Source: Prodigiosinella confusarubida
GTDB lineage: Bacteria > Pseudomonadota > Gammaproteobacteria > Enterobacterales > Enterobacteriaceae
Direction: 5' to 3'
Assembly: GCF_002847015.1 (NCBI RefSeq)
Contig: NZ_CP025085.1
Coordinates: forward strand, 4,092,001-4,156,000
DNA length: 64,000 nucleotides
Part shown: positions 22,129 to 32,544 of the stretch, one piece after another
Layout: the number at the start of each line of letters is the position of its first letter
How positions within the stretch are numbered: the stretch's first letter is position 1
The notes under the pieces: model-generated
Seen by the model: the letters and a program-made list of their open reading frames with translations, nothing else
Database searches by the model: none
What the model was told of the DNA's origin: nothing
Translations under genes and position numbers: made by a program

Positions 22129-24414
22129 ATGAATCAGAGTCTGCTCGTTACCAAACGCGATGGCAGTAAAGAACGCATCAATCTGGATAAAATCCACCGG
22201 GTGATCGCCTGGGCTGCAGAAGGATTACACAACGTCTCTGTTTCGCAAGTTGAATTGCGTTCCCACATTCAATTTTATGACGGCATAAAAACCGCTGATA
22301 TCCACGAAACCATTATCAAAGCGGCGGCCGACCTTATTTCCCGGGAAAGTCCTGACTATCAGTATCTGGCCGCGCGTCTGGCCATTTTTCATCTGCGTAA
22401 AAAAGCTTACGGTCAATTTGAACCGCCATCACTGTACGACCATGTGGTGAAAATGGTTGGGCTGGGCAAATACGATCATCATCTGCTGGAAGATTACACG
22501 CCTGAAGAATTTACCCAGATGAATATGTTTATCGATCACTGGCGCGATATGAACTTCTCCTATGCTGCTGTCAAGCAATTGGAGGGGAAGTATCTGGTGC
22601 AAAACCGCGTCACGGGCGACATCTATGAAAGCGCTCAGTTCCTGTATCTGTTGGTCGCAGCCTGCCTGTTTTCGGGCTATCCGCGCGAAACGCGTCTGGA
22701 TTATGTCAAACGCTTCTACGACGCCATTTCCACGTTCAGGATTTCACTGCCGACACCCATTATGTCTGGCGTGCGCACCCCGACCCGTCAGTTCAGCTCT
22801 TGCGTACTAATCGAGTGCGGCGACAGTCTCGATTCCATCAATGCCACGTCCAGTGCGATTGTTAAATATGTTTCCCAGCGAGCAGGTATCGGTATCAACG
22901 CCGGTCGCATCCGTGCACTGGGTAGCCCGATCCGCGGTGGTGAAGCCTTTCATACCGGCTGTATTCCTTTCTACAAACATTTCCAGACGGCAGTGAAATC
23001 CTGCTCTCAGGGCGGTGTACGTGGTGGTGCGGCCACACTGTTCTACCCGTTGTGGCATCTGGAAGTGGAAAGTCTGCTGGTGCTGAAAAACAATCGGGGT
23101 GTGGAAGGTAACCGCGTCCGTCATCTCGACTATGGCGTACAACTCAACAAACTGATGTATCAACGGCTGGTTAAGGGTGAAGACATTACGCTGTTCAGCC
23201 CGTCAGATGTTCCCGGTCTCTATGACGCGTTTTTCGCCGATCAAGATGCATTCGAACAGTTGTATGTGAAGTATGAACAGGATGACAGCATCCGTAAAAA
23301 GCAGATCAAAGCGGTAGAACTGTTCTCCCTGATGATGCAGGAGCGCGCGTCCACGGGGCGTATCTATATTCAGAATGTGGATCACTGCAATACCCACAGC
23401 CCATTTGACGCACAGGTAGCGCCAGTACGTCAGTCTAATCTGTGCCTGGAAATCGCGCTACCCACCAAACCGCTGAATGACGTCAATGACGAAAGTGGTG
23501 AAATTGCGCTTTGTACGCTTTCCGCTTTCAACCTTGGCGCCATTGACAGTCTGGACGACCTGGAAGAGTTGGCGACGCTGGCGGTACGCTCGCTGGATGC
23601 TCTGCTCGATTATCAGGACTATCCGATCCTTGCTGCAAAGCGCGGTGCTATGGGCCGTCGCACATTAGGTATTGGTGTCATTAATTTCGCCTACTATCTG
23701 GCGAAAAACGGCGTGCGCTATTCCGATGGCAGCGCTAATAACCTGACGCACAGAACCTTTGAAGCCATCCAGTATTATCTGCTGAAAGCATCGAATGCAT
23801 TGGCCCGCGAACAGGGTGCCTGCCCATGGTTCAACGAAACCACGTATGCACAAGGTCTGCTGCCGATTGATACATATAAACGCGATCTGGACGCCATTTG
23901 CAGTGAACCTCTGCATTATGACTGGGATGCGCTACGTAAGGATATTAAACAGTATGGTCTGCGTAACTCTACGTTGTCCGCGCTGATGCCATCCGAAACC
24001 TCATCACAGATCTCTAATGCGACCAATGGTATTGAGCCGCCTCGGGGTTATATCAGTGTGAAAGCGTCCAAAGACGGTATTCTGCGTCAGGTGGTGCCTG
24101 AATATGAACGTCTGAAAGATGCATATGAATTACTCTGGGACATGCCTAACAATGATGGTTATCTGCAACTGGTAGGGTTAATGCAGAAGTTTGTCGACCA
24201 GGCAATCTCCTCTAACACGAATTACGATCCGGCACGTTTCCCGTCAGGGAGAGTTCCGATGAAACAGCTCCTGAAAGATTTGCTCACAGCGTACAAATTT
24301 GGTGTGAAAACGCTGTATTACCAGAACACCCGTGACGGTGCCGAAGACACGCAGGGCGACCTGTTGGATACCCCTCAGGACGACGGTTGCGAAAGCGGTG
24401 CTTGTAAGATCTGA
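22129..24414 (+). CDS. nrdA: Ribonucleotide reductase class Ia alpha subunit NrdA
   Basis: NrdA is the catalytic and allosteric subunit of aerobic class Ia ribonucleotide reductase. It has exactly the E. coli length, 761 residues. An N-terminal ATP-cone occupies about residues 5-95 (VTKRDGSKERINLDKIHRVI). The active site shows FSSCVLIECGDS and the radical-cysteine loop SNLCLEIALPT. The tail GCESGACKI has the redox Cys754 and Cys759 that thioredoxin or glutaredoxin reduces. A hairpin separates it from nrdB. Confidence 0.98.
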   Translation: MNQSLLVTKRDGSKERINLDKIHRVIAWAAEGLHNVSVSQVELRSHIQFYDGIKTADIHETIIKAAADLISRESPDYQYLAARLAIFHLRKKAYGQFEPPSLYDHVVKMVGLGKYDHHLLEDYTPEEFTQMNMFIDHWRDMNFSYAAVKQLEGKYLVQNRVTGDIYESAQFLYLLVAACLFSGYPRETRLDYVKRFYDAISTFRISLPTPIMSGVRTPTRQFSSCVLIECGDSLDSINATSSAIVKYVSQRAGIGINAGRIRALGSPIRGGEAFHTGCIPFYKHFQTAVKSCSQGGVRGGAATLFYPLWHLEVESLLVLKNNRGVEGNRVRHLDYGVQLNKLMYQRLVKGEDITLFSPSDVPGLYDAFFADQDAFEQLYVKYEQDDSIRKKQIKAVELFSLMMQERASTGRIYIQNVDHCNTHSPFDAQVAPVRQSNLCLEIALPTKPLNDVNDESGEIALCTLSAFNLGAIDSLDDLEELATLAVRSLDALLDYQDYPILAAKRGAMGRRTLGIGVINFAYYLAKNGVRYSDGSANNLTHRTFEAIQYYLLKASNALAREQGACPWFNETTYAQGLLPIDTYKRDLDAICSEPLHYDWDALRKDIKQYGLRNSTLSALMPSETSSQISNATNGIEPPRGYISVKASKDGILRQVVPEYERLKDAYELLWDMPNNDGYLQLVGLMQKFVDQAISSNTNYDPARFPSGRVPMKQLLKDLLTAYKFGVKTLYYQNTRDGAEDTQGDLLDTPQDDGCESGACKI

Positions 24415-24421
24415 GTCTATT

Positions 24422-24446
24422 ACAGAGGCTGCTCCACAGCCTCTGT
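24422..24446 (+). other. Hairpin between nrdA and nrdB
   Basis: A perfect 10-bp stem (ACAGAGGCTG/CAGCCTCTGT, loop CTCCA) occupies the 71-base nrdA-nrdB gap. It lacks a proper T run, so it may act as an attenuator or as an mRNA-processing or stability element adjusting the subunit ratio. Confidence 0.6.
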
Positions 24447-24485
24447 GTTTAACAAGAAAACCATTACTGCCAGATCGAGATACTC

Positions 24486-25616
24486 ATGGCCTATACCACT
24501 TTTTCACAGAATAAAAACAACCAACTACTGGAACCGATGTTCTTCGGCCAGCCAGTCAACGTGGCGCGTTACGATCAGCAAAAATATGAAATTTTTGAAA
24601 AGCTGATCGAAAAACAGCTTTCTTTCTTCTGGCGCCCGGAAGAAGTCGATGTGTCCCGCGACCGTATCGACTATCAGGGTATGCCCGAACACGAGAAACA
24701 CATTTTTATCAGCAACCTGAAATACCAGACGCTGCTGGACTCCATCCAGGGACGCAGCCCAAACGTGGCCTTGCTGCCACTGATTTCCATTCCCGAGCTG
24801 GAAACCTGGGTGGAAACCTGGGCGTTTTCAGAAACGATTCACTCCCGTTCCTACACACACATTATCCGTAATATTGTCAACGATCCGTCACTAGTATTTG
24901 ATGACATTGTGACCAATGAGGAAATTCTCAAACGGGCAAAAGATATCTCCGGCTTTTATGATGATCTGATTGAAATGACCAGCTACTACCACCTACTGGG
25001 AGAAGGCACACATCAGATCAATGGCAAGAGTATTACTATCAACCTTCACGTATTGAAGACAAAACTCTATCTATGCCTGATGAGTGTCAACGCACTGGAA
25101 GCCATTCGTTTCTATGTCAGTTTTGCCTGTTCATTTGCTTTCGCTGAACGCGAGCTGATGGAAGGCAACGCCAAAATCATCAAGCTGATTGCCCGTGACG
25201 AAGCCCTGCATCTGACAGGAACGCAGCACATACTGAATCTGATGCGTGCTGGTCATGACGACCCGGAAATGGCGCAGGTGGCGGAAGAGTGTCAACAACA
25301 GTGCTACGATCTGTTCGTACTGGCAGCGCAGCAGGAGAAAGAGTGGGCAGATTACCTGTTCCGCGATGGCTCGATGATTGGCCTGAACAAAGACATTCTT
25401 TGCCAGTATGTGGAATATATTACCAACATCCGTATGCAAGCCGTTGGTTTACCACTGCCGTTTGAAACCCGCACCAATCCGATTCCGTGGATCAACGCCT
25501 GGCTGGTTTCAGACAACGTACAAGTGGCACCACAAGAAGTTGAAGTCAGCTCTTATCTGGTCGGTCAGATTGATTCGGAAATCAACGCCGACGACCTGAG
25601 CGACTTCCAACTGTAA
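24486..25616 (+). CDS. nrdB: Ribonucleotide reductase class Ia beta subunit NrdB
   Basis: NrdB holds the di-iron/tyrosyl-radical cofactor that starts catalysis in NrdA. Its 376 residues equal the E. coli length. Ferritin-like iron ligands are seen in [15 protein letters not shown] and in [17 protein letters not shown], with the radical tyrosine segment [17 protein letters not shown]. The C-terminal peptide that docks to NrdA (DDLSDFQL) is intact. It is followed five bases later by yfaE. Confidence 0.98.
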   Translation: MAYTTFSQNKNNQLLEPMFFGQPVNVARYDQQKYEIFEKLIEKQLSFFWRPEEVDVSRDRIDYQGMPEHEKHIFISNLKYQTLLDSIQGRSPNVALLPLISIPELETWVETWAFSETIHSRSYTHIIRNIVNDPSLVFDDIVTNEEILKRAKDISGFYDDLIEMTSYYHLLGEGTHQINGKSITINLHVLKTKLYLCLMSVNALEAIRFYVSFACSFAFAERELMEGNAKIIKLIARDEALHLTGTQHILNLMRAGHDDPEMAQVAEECQQQCYDLFVLAAQQEKEWADYLFRDGSMIGLNKDILCQYVEYITNIRMQAVGLPLPFETRTNPIPWINAWLVSDNVQVAPQEVEVSSYLVGQIDSEINADDLSDFQL

Positions 25617-25621
25617 TTTCC

Positions 25622-25882
25622 ATGAATATTTCAACAATTACTCTGCGCATCTCTGGTGCGCAGCTTTCCTGTTCAGACGAACACTCGTCACTGCTGGATG
25701 TTCTTGAATCCCACCGGATAAATGTCGACTATCAGTGTCGATCTGGCTATTGCGGCGCCTGTCGTACCCGACTGCTGAAAGGGAGTGTGGTCTACCGACA
25801 AGCACCACTGGCCTGCCTTCGACAGGATGAGATTCTGCCCTGCTGCTGCATGCCTGTGGATGATATTGAGCTGGATATATAA
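25622..25882 (+). CDS. yfaE: 2Fe-2S ferredoxin YfaE, NrdB cofactor maintenance
   Basis: YfaE is a small plant-type ferredoxin that feeds electrons to NrdB to restore its diferric-tyrosyl cofactor. The 86 residues contain the cluster motif YQCRSGYCGACRTRLL and a fourth ligand in the Cys-rich end (LACLRQDEILPCCCMP). It begins five bases after nrdB, so it is the third gene of the nrd operon. Confidence 0.95.
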   Translation: MNISTITLRISGAQLSCSDEHSSLLDVLESHRINVDYQCRSGYCGACRTRLLKGSVVYRQAPLACLRQDEILPCCCMPVDDIELDI

Positions 25883-26456
25883 TAATGCCTTTGTAACTGC
25901 ACTATTATTCTGTTTATTTTTATAGCTACAGGCGTTGCTTAATCATTTCGGATAACGCAGGTTATTCTAGTTAGCAATATTTCATTTTATGGTTTTCTAG
26001 CAAGACACTATACCCAAAATAATTCGAGTTGCAGGAAGGCGGCAAGAGAATGAATCCCGATGAGCTTACTCAGATAAGTGATTCGGGTGAACGAACGCAG
26101 CCAACACACCTGCAACTTAAAGTATGACAGGTATATTCCCTCATACTAATTACGTTCAATAATAAATAATTATCGGCACCTGCTTGTCCCGCCATCTTCC
26201 GGTCGTCTCAGTGAAGCCATATTGCTCAATCCAGTTGAAAACAGAGCGATGAAATCAGCAGATCGGCAAAGCAATTGGGCAAATTGCAGTATCTCCGATA
26301 TTATCATTAACAAACAATCCCGAATCAGCAGATAACGGGGGTTTGGTCGCTTGCTGGGAATAGGCAGCAGCCACTCCGTCGAGCGTCGTTCCCCCCGATG
26401 ATGTGTAATGAGATATCGGCTTAATCGGGATATAAAAAACCACTGGAGGCTCATTG
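25883..26456. other. Non-coding junction between the nrd operon and qmcA
   Basis: The 574 bases hold one ERIC element and no supported gene. Two minus-strand frames around 26170-26518 lack a ribosome site and any recognisable domain. Gene order switches here from the gyrA-nrd neighbourhood to the qmcA-copA neighbourhood of the E. coli map. The qmcA promoter should lie near 26400. Confidence 0.5.
26009..26135 (+). repeat. ERIC element 3
   Basis: A complete 127-base ERIC copy with TATACCC/GGTATA ends and the core TGAATCCCGATGAGCTTAC, then AAGTGATTCGGGTGAACG. It is nearly identical to element 1. Confidence 0.9.
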
Positions 26457-27371
26457 ATGTTTACGTTTATTCCTGTCGTAATTTTTGTCGCGCTGATCAT
26501 TGTCTGGTCAGGTATCAAGATCGTGCCACAAGGTTACCAATGGACGGTGGAACGCTTTGGGCGTTATACCCGCACGCTGATGCCCGGACTGAATCTGGTG
26601 GTACCGTTTATGGATCGCATCGGCCGCAAGATCAACATGATGGAACAAGTGCTGGATATCCCGTCACAAGAAATTATCTCACGTGACAACGCCAATGTAG
26701 CCATTGATGCCGTTTGCTTTATTCAGGTTATCGATCCTGCACGAGCGGCTTATGAAGTCAGCAATCTGGAGCAGGCTATTGTTAATCTGACCATGACCAA
26801 CTTCCGTACCGTGCTGGGTTCAATGGAGCTGGATGAAATGCTCTCACAACGCGACAGCATTAATACCCGTTTGCTGCACATTGTCGACGAAGCAACCAAT
26901 CCATGGGGTATTAAAATCACCCGAATAGAGATCCGTGACGTTCGTCCGCCAGCAGAGTTGATTGCTGCCATGAACGCGCAGATGAAAGCCGAACGTAACA
27001 AACGTGCTGATATTCTTGAAGCGGAAGGTATCCGTCAGGCCGCAATTCTGAAAGCCGAAGGGGAGAAACAGTCACAGATTCTGAACGCGGAAGGTCTTCG
27101 TCAGTCCGCATTTTTAGAAGCCGAGGCCCGCGAACGTGCAGCCGAAGCCGAAGCCCGTGCCACGCAGATGGTATCTGAAGCGATTGCGGCGGGTAACATT
27201 CAGGCAATCAACTATTTTGTAGCACAGAAATATACTGATGCGCTAAAAACCATCGGCTCAGCCAGCAATAGTAAAGTGATTATGATGCCACTGGAGGCCA
27301 GTAATCTGATGGGGGCGATTGGCGGCATTACCGAACTGATAAAAAACAGCCAGGATAATCGAGGTCAATGA
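26457..27371 (+). CDS. qmcA: SPFH/stomatin membrane protein QmcA
   Basis: QmcA is an inner-membrane SPFH protein that forms large oligomeric cages and is linked to FtsH/HflKC-type quality control. It has an N-terminal membrane helix (about 2-22), the SPFH domain from [19 protein letters not shown] to [11 protein letters not shown], and a long Ala/Glu-rich coiled coil ([20 protein letters not shown] and following). An in-frame TTG lies one codon upstream, but the ATG at 26457 is preferred because GGAGG ends seven bases before it. That gives 304 residues. The gene overlaps ybbJ by four bases. Confidence 0.95.
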   Translation: MFTFIPVVIFVALIIVWSGIKIVPQGYQWTVERFGRYTRTLMPGLNLVVPFMDRIGRKINMMEQVLDIPSQEIISRDNANVAIDAVCFIQVIDPARAAYEVSNLEQAIVNLTMTNFRTVLGSMELDEMLSQRDSINTRLLHIVDEATNPWGIKITRIEIRDVRPPAELIAAMNAQMKAERNKRADILEAEGIRQAAILKAEGEKQSQILNAEGLRQSAFLEAEARERAAEAEARATQMVSEAIAAGNIQAINYFVAQKYTDALKTIGSASNSKVIMMPLEASNLMGAIGGITELIKNSQDNRGQ

Positions 27372-27826
27372 TGGGAATTGAACTGGTGATGGAAAACGCG
27401 CACTGGTTCTGGTTATCACTCGGCGGCCTGTTGCTGGCAGCCGAGATGCTGGGTACCAGCGGCTATCTGTTATGGAGCGGGATGTCCGCAGTACTGGTTG
27501 GGTTACTGGTCTGGCTGGTGCCAATAAGCTGGCCGTGGCAGGGGACCGCATTTGCCATTCTGACCATTATCACCGCCCTGCTCTGGTGGTATTGGCTGCG
27601 TAAACGCGCACTAAATCGTCCCCCCTCTACACTGAACCAGCGTGGACAGCAATTGGTCGGACTACGAGTCACACTAACTGAACCGGTCGTGGACGGGTTT
27701 AGTCGCGTCAGAATCGGTGATAGTACCTGGCGGGTGACAACCAGACAGGATTTGGCGGCAGGTACGGTCGTGGAAGTGATCGCCGTTGAAGGCATTACAC
27801 TACATGTCCGCGCCCTTAACACCTAG
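27368..27826 (+). CDS. ybbJ: NfeD-like membrane protein YbbJ
   Basis: This 152-residue NfeD-family protein is paired with QmcA, as NfeD proteins usually are with SPFH proteins. Three to four hydrophobic segments fill residues 10-75, and the C-terminal 75 residues form the OB-fold NfeD domain ([19 protein letters not shown] and [15 protein letters not shown]). Its start overlaps the qmcA stop (ATGA), and a second in-frame ATG follows directly. Its end overlaps the end of convergent cueR by four bases. Confidence 0.92.
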   Translation: MMGIELVMENAHWFWLSLGGLLLAAEMLGTSGYLLWSGMSAVLVGLLVWLVPISWPWQGTAFAILTIITALLWWYWLRKRALNRPPSTLNQRGQQLVGLRVTLTEPVVDGFSRVRIGDSTWRVTTRQDLAAGTVVEVIAVEGITLHVRALNT

Positions 27827-28257
27827 CGGGAGTTATTCTCTCCCGACGGCAGTACGGTATCCTGATGGCAACACCCGGACAGATGGCTCATAATCGGACA
27901 CTCTGCATTGTTGTCACCAGGACACTCATCGGCCATCGCCATCAAGCGCTGACGCATGTGTTTTAATTCTTCAATTTGTATTTCAATGTCCCGAACTTTT
28001 TGCAGGGTTCGTGCTTTGACATCAGCACTGTGCCGCATCGGGTCATTAAACAGCGTGACCAGCTCACGACACTCTTCCAGACTAAACCCAACCTGGCGTG
28101 CCTGGCGCAGTAGTGTCAGTTCTTCAACATGATGAGCGTTATAACTACGATAGCCATTTTCACAACGTAATGGTGCCGTCAATAACCCTTTTTCCTCATA
28201 AAAACGGATTGTCTTGCTGCTAAGACTGGTTTTTTTGGCTACGTCGCTAATGTTCAT
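27823..28257 (-). CDS. cueR: Copper-responsive MerR-family regulator CueR
   Basis: CueR activates copA and cueO when it binds Cu(I). The 144-residue protein has a winged helix-turn-helix at the N-terminus ([20 protein letters not shown]), the dimer helix, and the metal loop with Cys112 and Cys120 ([11 protein letters not shown]), which define monovalent-metal MerR proteins. The tail has an extra CC pair and His residues. It is divergent from copA, with the CueR-type operator between them. Confidence 0.95.
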   Translation of the reverse strand: MNISDVAKKTSLSSKTIRFYEEKGLLTAPLRCENGYRSYNAHHVEELTLLRQARQVGFSLEECRELVTLFNDPMRHSADVKARTLQKVRDIEIQIEELKHMRQRLMAMADECPGDNNAECPIMSHLSGCCHQDTVLPSGENNSR

Positions 28258-28266
28258 TATTCCCCC

Positions 28267-28297
28267 TTGACCCTCCCCTTGCTGGAAGGTTTAACCT
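28267..28297 (+). promoter_or_regulatory. CueR-controlled copA promoter
   Basis: The -35 TTGACC (28267-28272) and -10 TAACCT (28292-28297) are separated by 19 bases, the overlong spacer that MerR-family activators correct by DNA distortion. The spacer holds the CueR dyad ACCCTCC-CCTTGCT-GGAAGGT. It differs from the E. coli copA promoter by a single base over this stretch. Confidence 0.92.
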
Positions 28298-28372
28298 ATC
28301 TTATAACTAGTGGAAATCATACGACCGGTCAACGAGTTTGACCAACGGTTGTGATCACGGGAGAAAATTATT

Positions 28373-31114
28373 ATGTCTCAAACTATTGTATTATCACTAC
28401 AGGGTTTGTCCTGCGAGCACTGTATTGGGCAAGTAAAAAAAGCACTGGAAGATCGTCCGGATGTGGAACATGCAGAGGTATCACTAAAGTATGCCAAAAT
28501 TACCGGCGAAGCAGACAACCACACGCTGATTGCTGCGATAGAGCAGGCTGGCTATAAAGCCAGCCCCGCCACCATACCGGACGTCACCTTGCAGCTTTCC
28601 GGTCTGAACTGCCAGCATTGTGTGGCGTCGGTCCGTAAAGCGCTGGAAGCCGTTCCTGATGTTAGTGCAGTGGATGTTTCACTGGAACAAGCGCTGATTT
28701 ACGGTGACGTAACCCCAGATACACTAGTGCAAGCTGTTGAACAGGCTGGTTTCCATGCCAGCGACACTACAGGTGCTGCTCACCCAAAAACTGAGCCGCT
28801 GACACCGATAGCAACTACGCCGGAAATGCTGTCAGCGGCTTCAGTATCCATTCCGGCCATCACTGAAAATACAGATGACGAAGAGAGTATTCAGCTCTTA
28901 CTGCAAGGTATGAGCTGCGCCAGTTGTGTAAATCGGGTACAACAGGCGCTTGAGAACGTCAGCGGCGTCACCCAGGCCCGGGTCAATCTGGCCGAGCGTA
29001 GTGCATTGGTCAGCGGAACAGCATCGCATCAGGCATTGATCGCCGCAGTGGAAAACGCGGGCTATGGCGCTGAGATCATTCTGGACGAAGAGGAGCGACG
29101 GGCGCGTCAGCAGCAAACAGCACAGCAAAACGTTCGGCGTTTCCAGTGGCAGGCGGCACTGAGTTTACTACTGGGTATCCCGTTGATGTTGTGGGGCGTT
29201 CTGGGCGGTAGTATGACATTAACCGCCGGGAATCGTACTCCGTGGCTGATGATAGGTGTGCTCACACTGGCCGTGATGATCTTTGCCGGAGGACACTTCT
29301 ATCGCAACGCCTGGCGCAGCCTGCGCAACGGCGGCGCCACCATGGATACCCTGGTAGCGTTGGGGACGGGTGCCGCCTGGCTATATTCCATCACCGTCAA
29401 CCTCTGGCCGGATAGCTTCCCACTGGAAGCGCGTCACCTCTATTACGAGGCCAGCGCCATGATCATCGGTCTAATTAATCTCGGTCATGCACTGGAGCAA
29501 CGAGCCCGTCAACGGTCATCTCGTGCACTGGAACACCTGCTGGATTTAACCCCCCCGACGGCACGGGCCGTCACTCCACAGGGAGATCAACTTATCCCAC
29601 TGGCGGAAGTGAAGAGCGGAATGACACTGCGTCTGACCACCGGCGACCGAGTGCCAGTTGATGGTGAAATTCTGCAAGGCGACCTGTGGATGGATGAAGC
29701 CATGCTTACTGGTGAGCCGATTCCGCAACAAAAATCAACCGGCGAGAAAATCCATGCCGGTACACTGGTGCAGGATGGCAGCGCCACCTTTCGGGCTGAA
29801 GCGATTGGCAACCAGACTACCCTGGCCCGAATCATTCACATGGTTCGTCAGGCTCAGAGCAGCAAACCTGCCATTGGCCAACTGGCAGACCGAATTTCTG
29901 CCGTGTTTGTACCAATAGTGGTCGCGATTGCGCTGATCAGCGGAGCCATCTGGTATTTCATCGGACCACCACCGCAAATCATCTACACACTGGTGATCGC
30001 CACCACAGTCCTGATCATCGCCTGCCCTTGTGCATTGGGTTTGGCGACCCCAATGTCCATTATCTCTGGCGTTGGGCGGGCCGCCGAACTGGGTGTACTG
30101 GTACGTGATGCGGACTCACTGCAACAGGCCAGTCGACTGGATGTACTGGTATTCGATAAAACCGGGACATTGACCGAAGGGCAACCACGGGTAGTGAAAA
30201 TCCATACTTTTGGCGACATCAGTGAGCAACAAGCGCTTATCTGGGCGGCATCGCTGGAACAGGGGGCCAATCATCCACTGGCAAAAGCTATCGTCAACCA
30301 GGCTGACGGACTGCCTCTCAGTGAAATCACCCAATTTCGGACATTGCGGGGGTTGGGTGTCAGCGGGCAGGCTGATTCGATATCCTTGTTATTGGGCAAT
30401 CCGTCACTGCTAAGCCAACATCAGGTTGCACTTACCACCGTCCAACCTGATGGGTTATCACCTCAGCAACGCTTGCAGCAGCAGGCAGAGCGTGGCGTTA
30501 CCCCGGTGTTGTTGGCGGCGAACGGTCAAATCGTTGCACTGTTCTCGATATTCGATCCACTGCGCCAGGATAGCGCAAGTGCGTTACAGCGCCTGCATCA
30601 ACAGGGATATCAATTAGTCATGCTGACGGGAGATAACCCGGTGACCGCCAACGCGATTGCCAAAGAAGCCGGTATCGATCAAGTCATCGCCGGAGTGTTG
30701 CCAGACGGCAAGGCGGATGCGATTAAAGCCTTACAGGCACAGGGTAAACGCGTTGCCATGATTGGTGATGGTATCAACGATGCACCAGCGCTGGCTCAGG
30801 CAGATCTGGGAATCGCCATGGGCGGCGGCAGTGATATCGCTATCGAAACGGCCGCTATGACGCTAATGCGCCATAGTTTGCATGGCGTGGCCGATGCTCT
30901 GGCGCTATCGCGCGCTACGCTGCGAAATATGAAACAAAACCTTATGGGAGCGTTTATCTATAACTCGCTGGGTATCCCTATCGCTGCCGGCGTGCTTTAC
31001 CCCATTACCGGAACACTACTCAGTCCGGTCATCGCCGGAGCAGCCATGGCACTCTCTTCCATCACGGTAGTCAGCAACGCTAACCGATTGCTGCGTTTCA
31101 CTCCCCGCTCCTGA
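28373..31114 (+). CDS. copA: Cu(I)-exporting P1B-type ATPase CopA
   Basis: CopA pumps Cu(I) from the cytoplasm to the periplasm. The 913-residue protein has three N-terminal heavy-metal domains with CxxC motifs at Cys14/Cys17 (GLSCEHC), Cys80/Cys83 (GLNCQHC) and Cys172/Cys175 (GMSCASC); E. coli CopA has two. Eight membrane helices follow, with the transport motif CPC ([13 protein letters not shown]), the phosphorylation site [28 protein letters not shown] and the hinge [13 protein letters not shown] likely programmed -1 frameshift site lies after codon 139, which would release domains 1-2 as a separate chaperone. Confidence 0.97.
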   Translation: MSQTIVLSLQGLSCEHCIGQVKKALEDRPDVEHAEVSLKYAKITGEADNHTLIAAIEQAGYKASPATIPDVTLQLSGLNCQHCVASVRKALEAVPDVSAVDVSLEQALIYGDVTPDTLVQAVEQAGFHASDTTGAAHPKTEPLTPIATTPEMLSAASVSIPAITENTDDEESIQLLLQGMSCASCVNRVQQALENVSGVTQARVNLAERSALVSGTASHQALIAAVENAGYGAEIILDEEERRARQQQTAQQNVRRFQWQAALSLLLGIPLMLWGVLGGSMTLTAGNRTPWLMIGVLTLAVMIFAGGHFYRNAWRSLRNGGATMDTLVALGTGAAWLYSITVNLWPDSFPLEARHLYYEASAMIIGLINLGHALEQRARQRSSRALEHLLDLTPPTARAVTPQGDQLIPLAEVKSGMTLRLTTGDRVPVDGEILQGDLWMDEAMLTGEPIPQQKSTGEKIHAGTLVQDGSATFRAEAIGNQTTLARIIHMVRQAQSSKPAIGQLADRISAVFVPIVVAIALISGAIWYFIGPPPQIIYTLVIATTVLIIACPCALGLATPMSIISGVGRAAELGVLVRDADSLQQASRLDVLVFDKTGTLTEGQPRVVKIHTFGDISEQQALIWAASLEQGANHPLAKAIVNQADGLPLSEITQFRTLRGLGVSGQADSISLLLGNPSLLSQHQVALTTVQPDGLSPQQRLQQQAERGVTPVLLAANGQIVALFSIFDPLRQDSASALQRLHQQGYQLVMLTGDNPVTANAIAKEAGIDQVIAGVLPDGKADAIKALQAQGKRVAMIGDGINDAPALAQADLGIAMGGGSDIAIETAAMTLMRHSLHGVADALALSRATLRNMKQNLMGAFIYNSLGIPIAAGVLYPITGTLLSPVIAGAAMALSSITVVSNANRLLRFTPRS
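28783..28840 (+). promoter_or_regulatory. Candidate programmed -1 frameshift signal in copA
   Basis: The zero-frame heptamer C-CCA-AAA (28783-28789) fits the X-XXY-YYZ slippery rule. A -1 slip reads AAC then TGA, giving a 140-residue product ending HPKN with heavy-metal domains 1 and 2. Four bases downstream a perfect 11-bp stem begins, AGCCGCTGACA (28794-28804) with TGTCAGCGGCT (28830-28840), around a 25-base loop. E. coli copA uses a C-CCA-AAG slip to make the chaperone CopA(Z). The elements are seen directly; that they work is inferred. Confidence 0.7.
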
Positions 31115-31124
31115 TGTAAACACC

Positions 31125-31144
31125 TGACCACTCAAGGGTGGTCA
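31125..31144 (+). terminator. Hairpin after copA
   Basis: TGACCAC/GTGGTCA forms a 7-bp stem with a 6-base loop just past the copA stop. The following bases are A/C/T mixed rather than a T run, so termination may be partial. Confidence 0.5.
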
Positions 31145-31232
31145 AACAAACTCTCTCTTTTCGGTCTAATACCGATACAACTTGTCCCTTGATGCGTTTA
31201 GCATGGGGAGATCATCACAGGAGACAATGCGT

Positions 31233-32033
31233 ATGAGGCAACTGCTACGACAAATGGCGACATTTCTGGGTTTTATCTCTCCAGGAGACTATGCCTACCC
31301 CGCCGTCGATGTTCAGGTAGCAAACCAGCGGCAATTTCATCTGGTGGGCAGTATTCACATGGGAACTATTGATATGTCTCCGTTGCCCGTTGAATTACGT
31401 CGGCAACTGCAACACGCTTCAGCACTGGTGGTAGAAGCCGATATTTCAGACCAAAGCTCGCCATTCAGCGATATTGAGAGCGAACCACCGCTGGCGGAGC
31501 GGCTGGATACAAAAACCGACGCGTTATTGAAAAAATTATGTACCGAGTTGACTTTCAATTATGACAGTATTGAACATCTCCCCGCCTGGCAGATAGCCTT
31601 AATGCTACAGGCTCGGCAGGCCCTGATGCTGGGATTGCGGCCCGACTATGGTATCGACTATCAGTTGATTACGGCGGCCAGAGAGCAAGGGTTGGAAATT
31701 ATTGAACTGGAAGGTCAGCAAGCACAGGTAGGATTGCTACAACAATTACCACATGGCGGGGCACAACTGTTAGAAGACACATTAATCCACTGGCACACCA
31801 ACGCCCGGCTACTGCAAACCATGGTGAGTTGGTGGTTAAACGGCAAACCCGTTTTAACTGGACAGATTCCGCCTACATTTGGCAATGAAATGTCGGAACT
31901 GTTAATGAATCAACGTAACCGTCACTGGAAACAACGGTTAATAACGCTGCCTCCCGGGCAGTATGTCGTGGCCGTCGGTGCACTTCATCTGTATGGCGAC
32001 GGCAACCTGCCCCAATTATTACAGACTCATTGA
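31233..32033 (+). CDS. ybaP: TraB/GumN-family protein YbaP
   Basis: This member of the TraB/GumN (PrgY-like) family, related to Tiki-type metalloprotease folds, shows the family's two GX2H-type motifs: [14 protein letters not shown] near the N-terminus and [14 protein letters not shown] at the C-terminus. The open frame begins at 31182, but the ATG at 31233 is preferred. AGGAG stands nine bases before it, and the resulting 266-residue protein aligns from its first residues with E. coli YbaP. The biological role is not established. It lies between copA and ybaK as in E. coli. Confidence 0.88.
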   Translation: MRQLLRQMATFLGFISPGDYAYPAVDVQVANQRQFHLVGSIHMGTIDMSPLPVELRRQLQHASALVVEADISDQSSPFSDIESEPPLAERLDTKTDALLKKLCTELTFNYDSIEHLPAWQIALMLQARQALMLGLRPDYGIDYQLITAAREQGLEIIELEGQQAQVGLLQQLPHGGAQLLEDTLIHWHTNARLLQTMVSWWLNGKPVLTGQIPPTFGNEMSELLMNQRNRHWKQRLITLPPGQYVVAVGALHLYGDGNLPQLLQTH

Positions 32034-32064
32034 ACAACCTATCCCATGTAAGGACCGTGACATC

Positions 32065-32544
32065 ATGACTCCCGCAGTAAAACTGCTTGAGAAGAATAAC
32101 ATCACCTTTACGCTTCACAGTTACCATCACGATACTGATGAAACCAATTTCGGTGAAGAAGCAGCAAGCAAGCTTGGCCTGGATAAGCAGCAGGTCTATA
32201 AAACACTGTTGGTCGCATTAAACGGCGATGCAAAAAAACTGGCGGTGGCTGTCACCCCCGTCGCTAGTCAGCTGGACTTGAAAAAAGTGGCAAAAGCGCT
32301 GTCCGCCAAAAAAGCCGATATGGCCGACCCACAAATTGCCCAACGGGTTACGGGCTACCTGGTCGGTGGGATCAGCCCGCTGGGTCAAAAAAAATTACTG
32401 CCTACCGTGATTGATGAAATGGCACAACAGTTTGGCACCATTTTTATTTCCGGGGGAAAACGCGGTCTGGATATTGAACTGGCCGCATCAGATCTCGCGC
32501 ATCTGCTGAAAGCCAATTTCGCCGACATCGCCAAACGAGACTAA
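32065..32544 (+). CDS. ybaK: Cys-tRNA(Pro) deacylase YbaK
   Basis: YbaK hydrolyses cysteine mischarged on tRNA-Pro in trans with ProRS. The 159-residue INS-superfamily protein has the conserved catalytic lysine region [20 protein letters not shown] and the [14 protein letters not shown] signature. The frame is open further upstream, but ATG 32065 after TAAGGACC matches the family's start ([13 protein letters not shown]). It begins 31 bases after ybaP. Confidence 0.94.
   Translation: MTPAVKLLEKNNITFTLHSYHHDTDETNFGEEAASKLGLDKQQVYKTLLVALNGDAKKLAVAVTPVASQLDLKKVAKALSAKKADMADPQIAQRVTGYLVGGISPLGQKKLLPTVIDEMAQQFGTIFISGGKRGLDIELAASDLAHLLKANFADIAKRD

Noticed and set aside
24422-24446. A terminator ending transcription after nrdA
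   Set aside because: The stem is strong but lacks a T run, and nrdB follows directly and needs the same promoter, so it was listed as an intergenic hairpin.
26170-26518. Two overlapping minus-strand frames of 87-94 codons upstream of qmcA
   Set aside because: They overlap the qmcA start, have no ribosome site, no recognisable domain and poor composition, so they look like chance openings.
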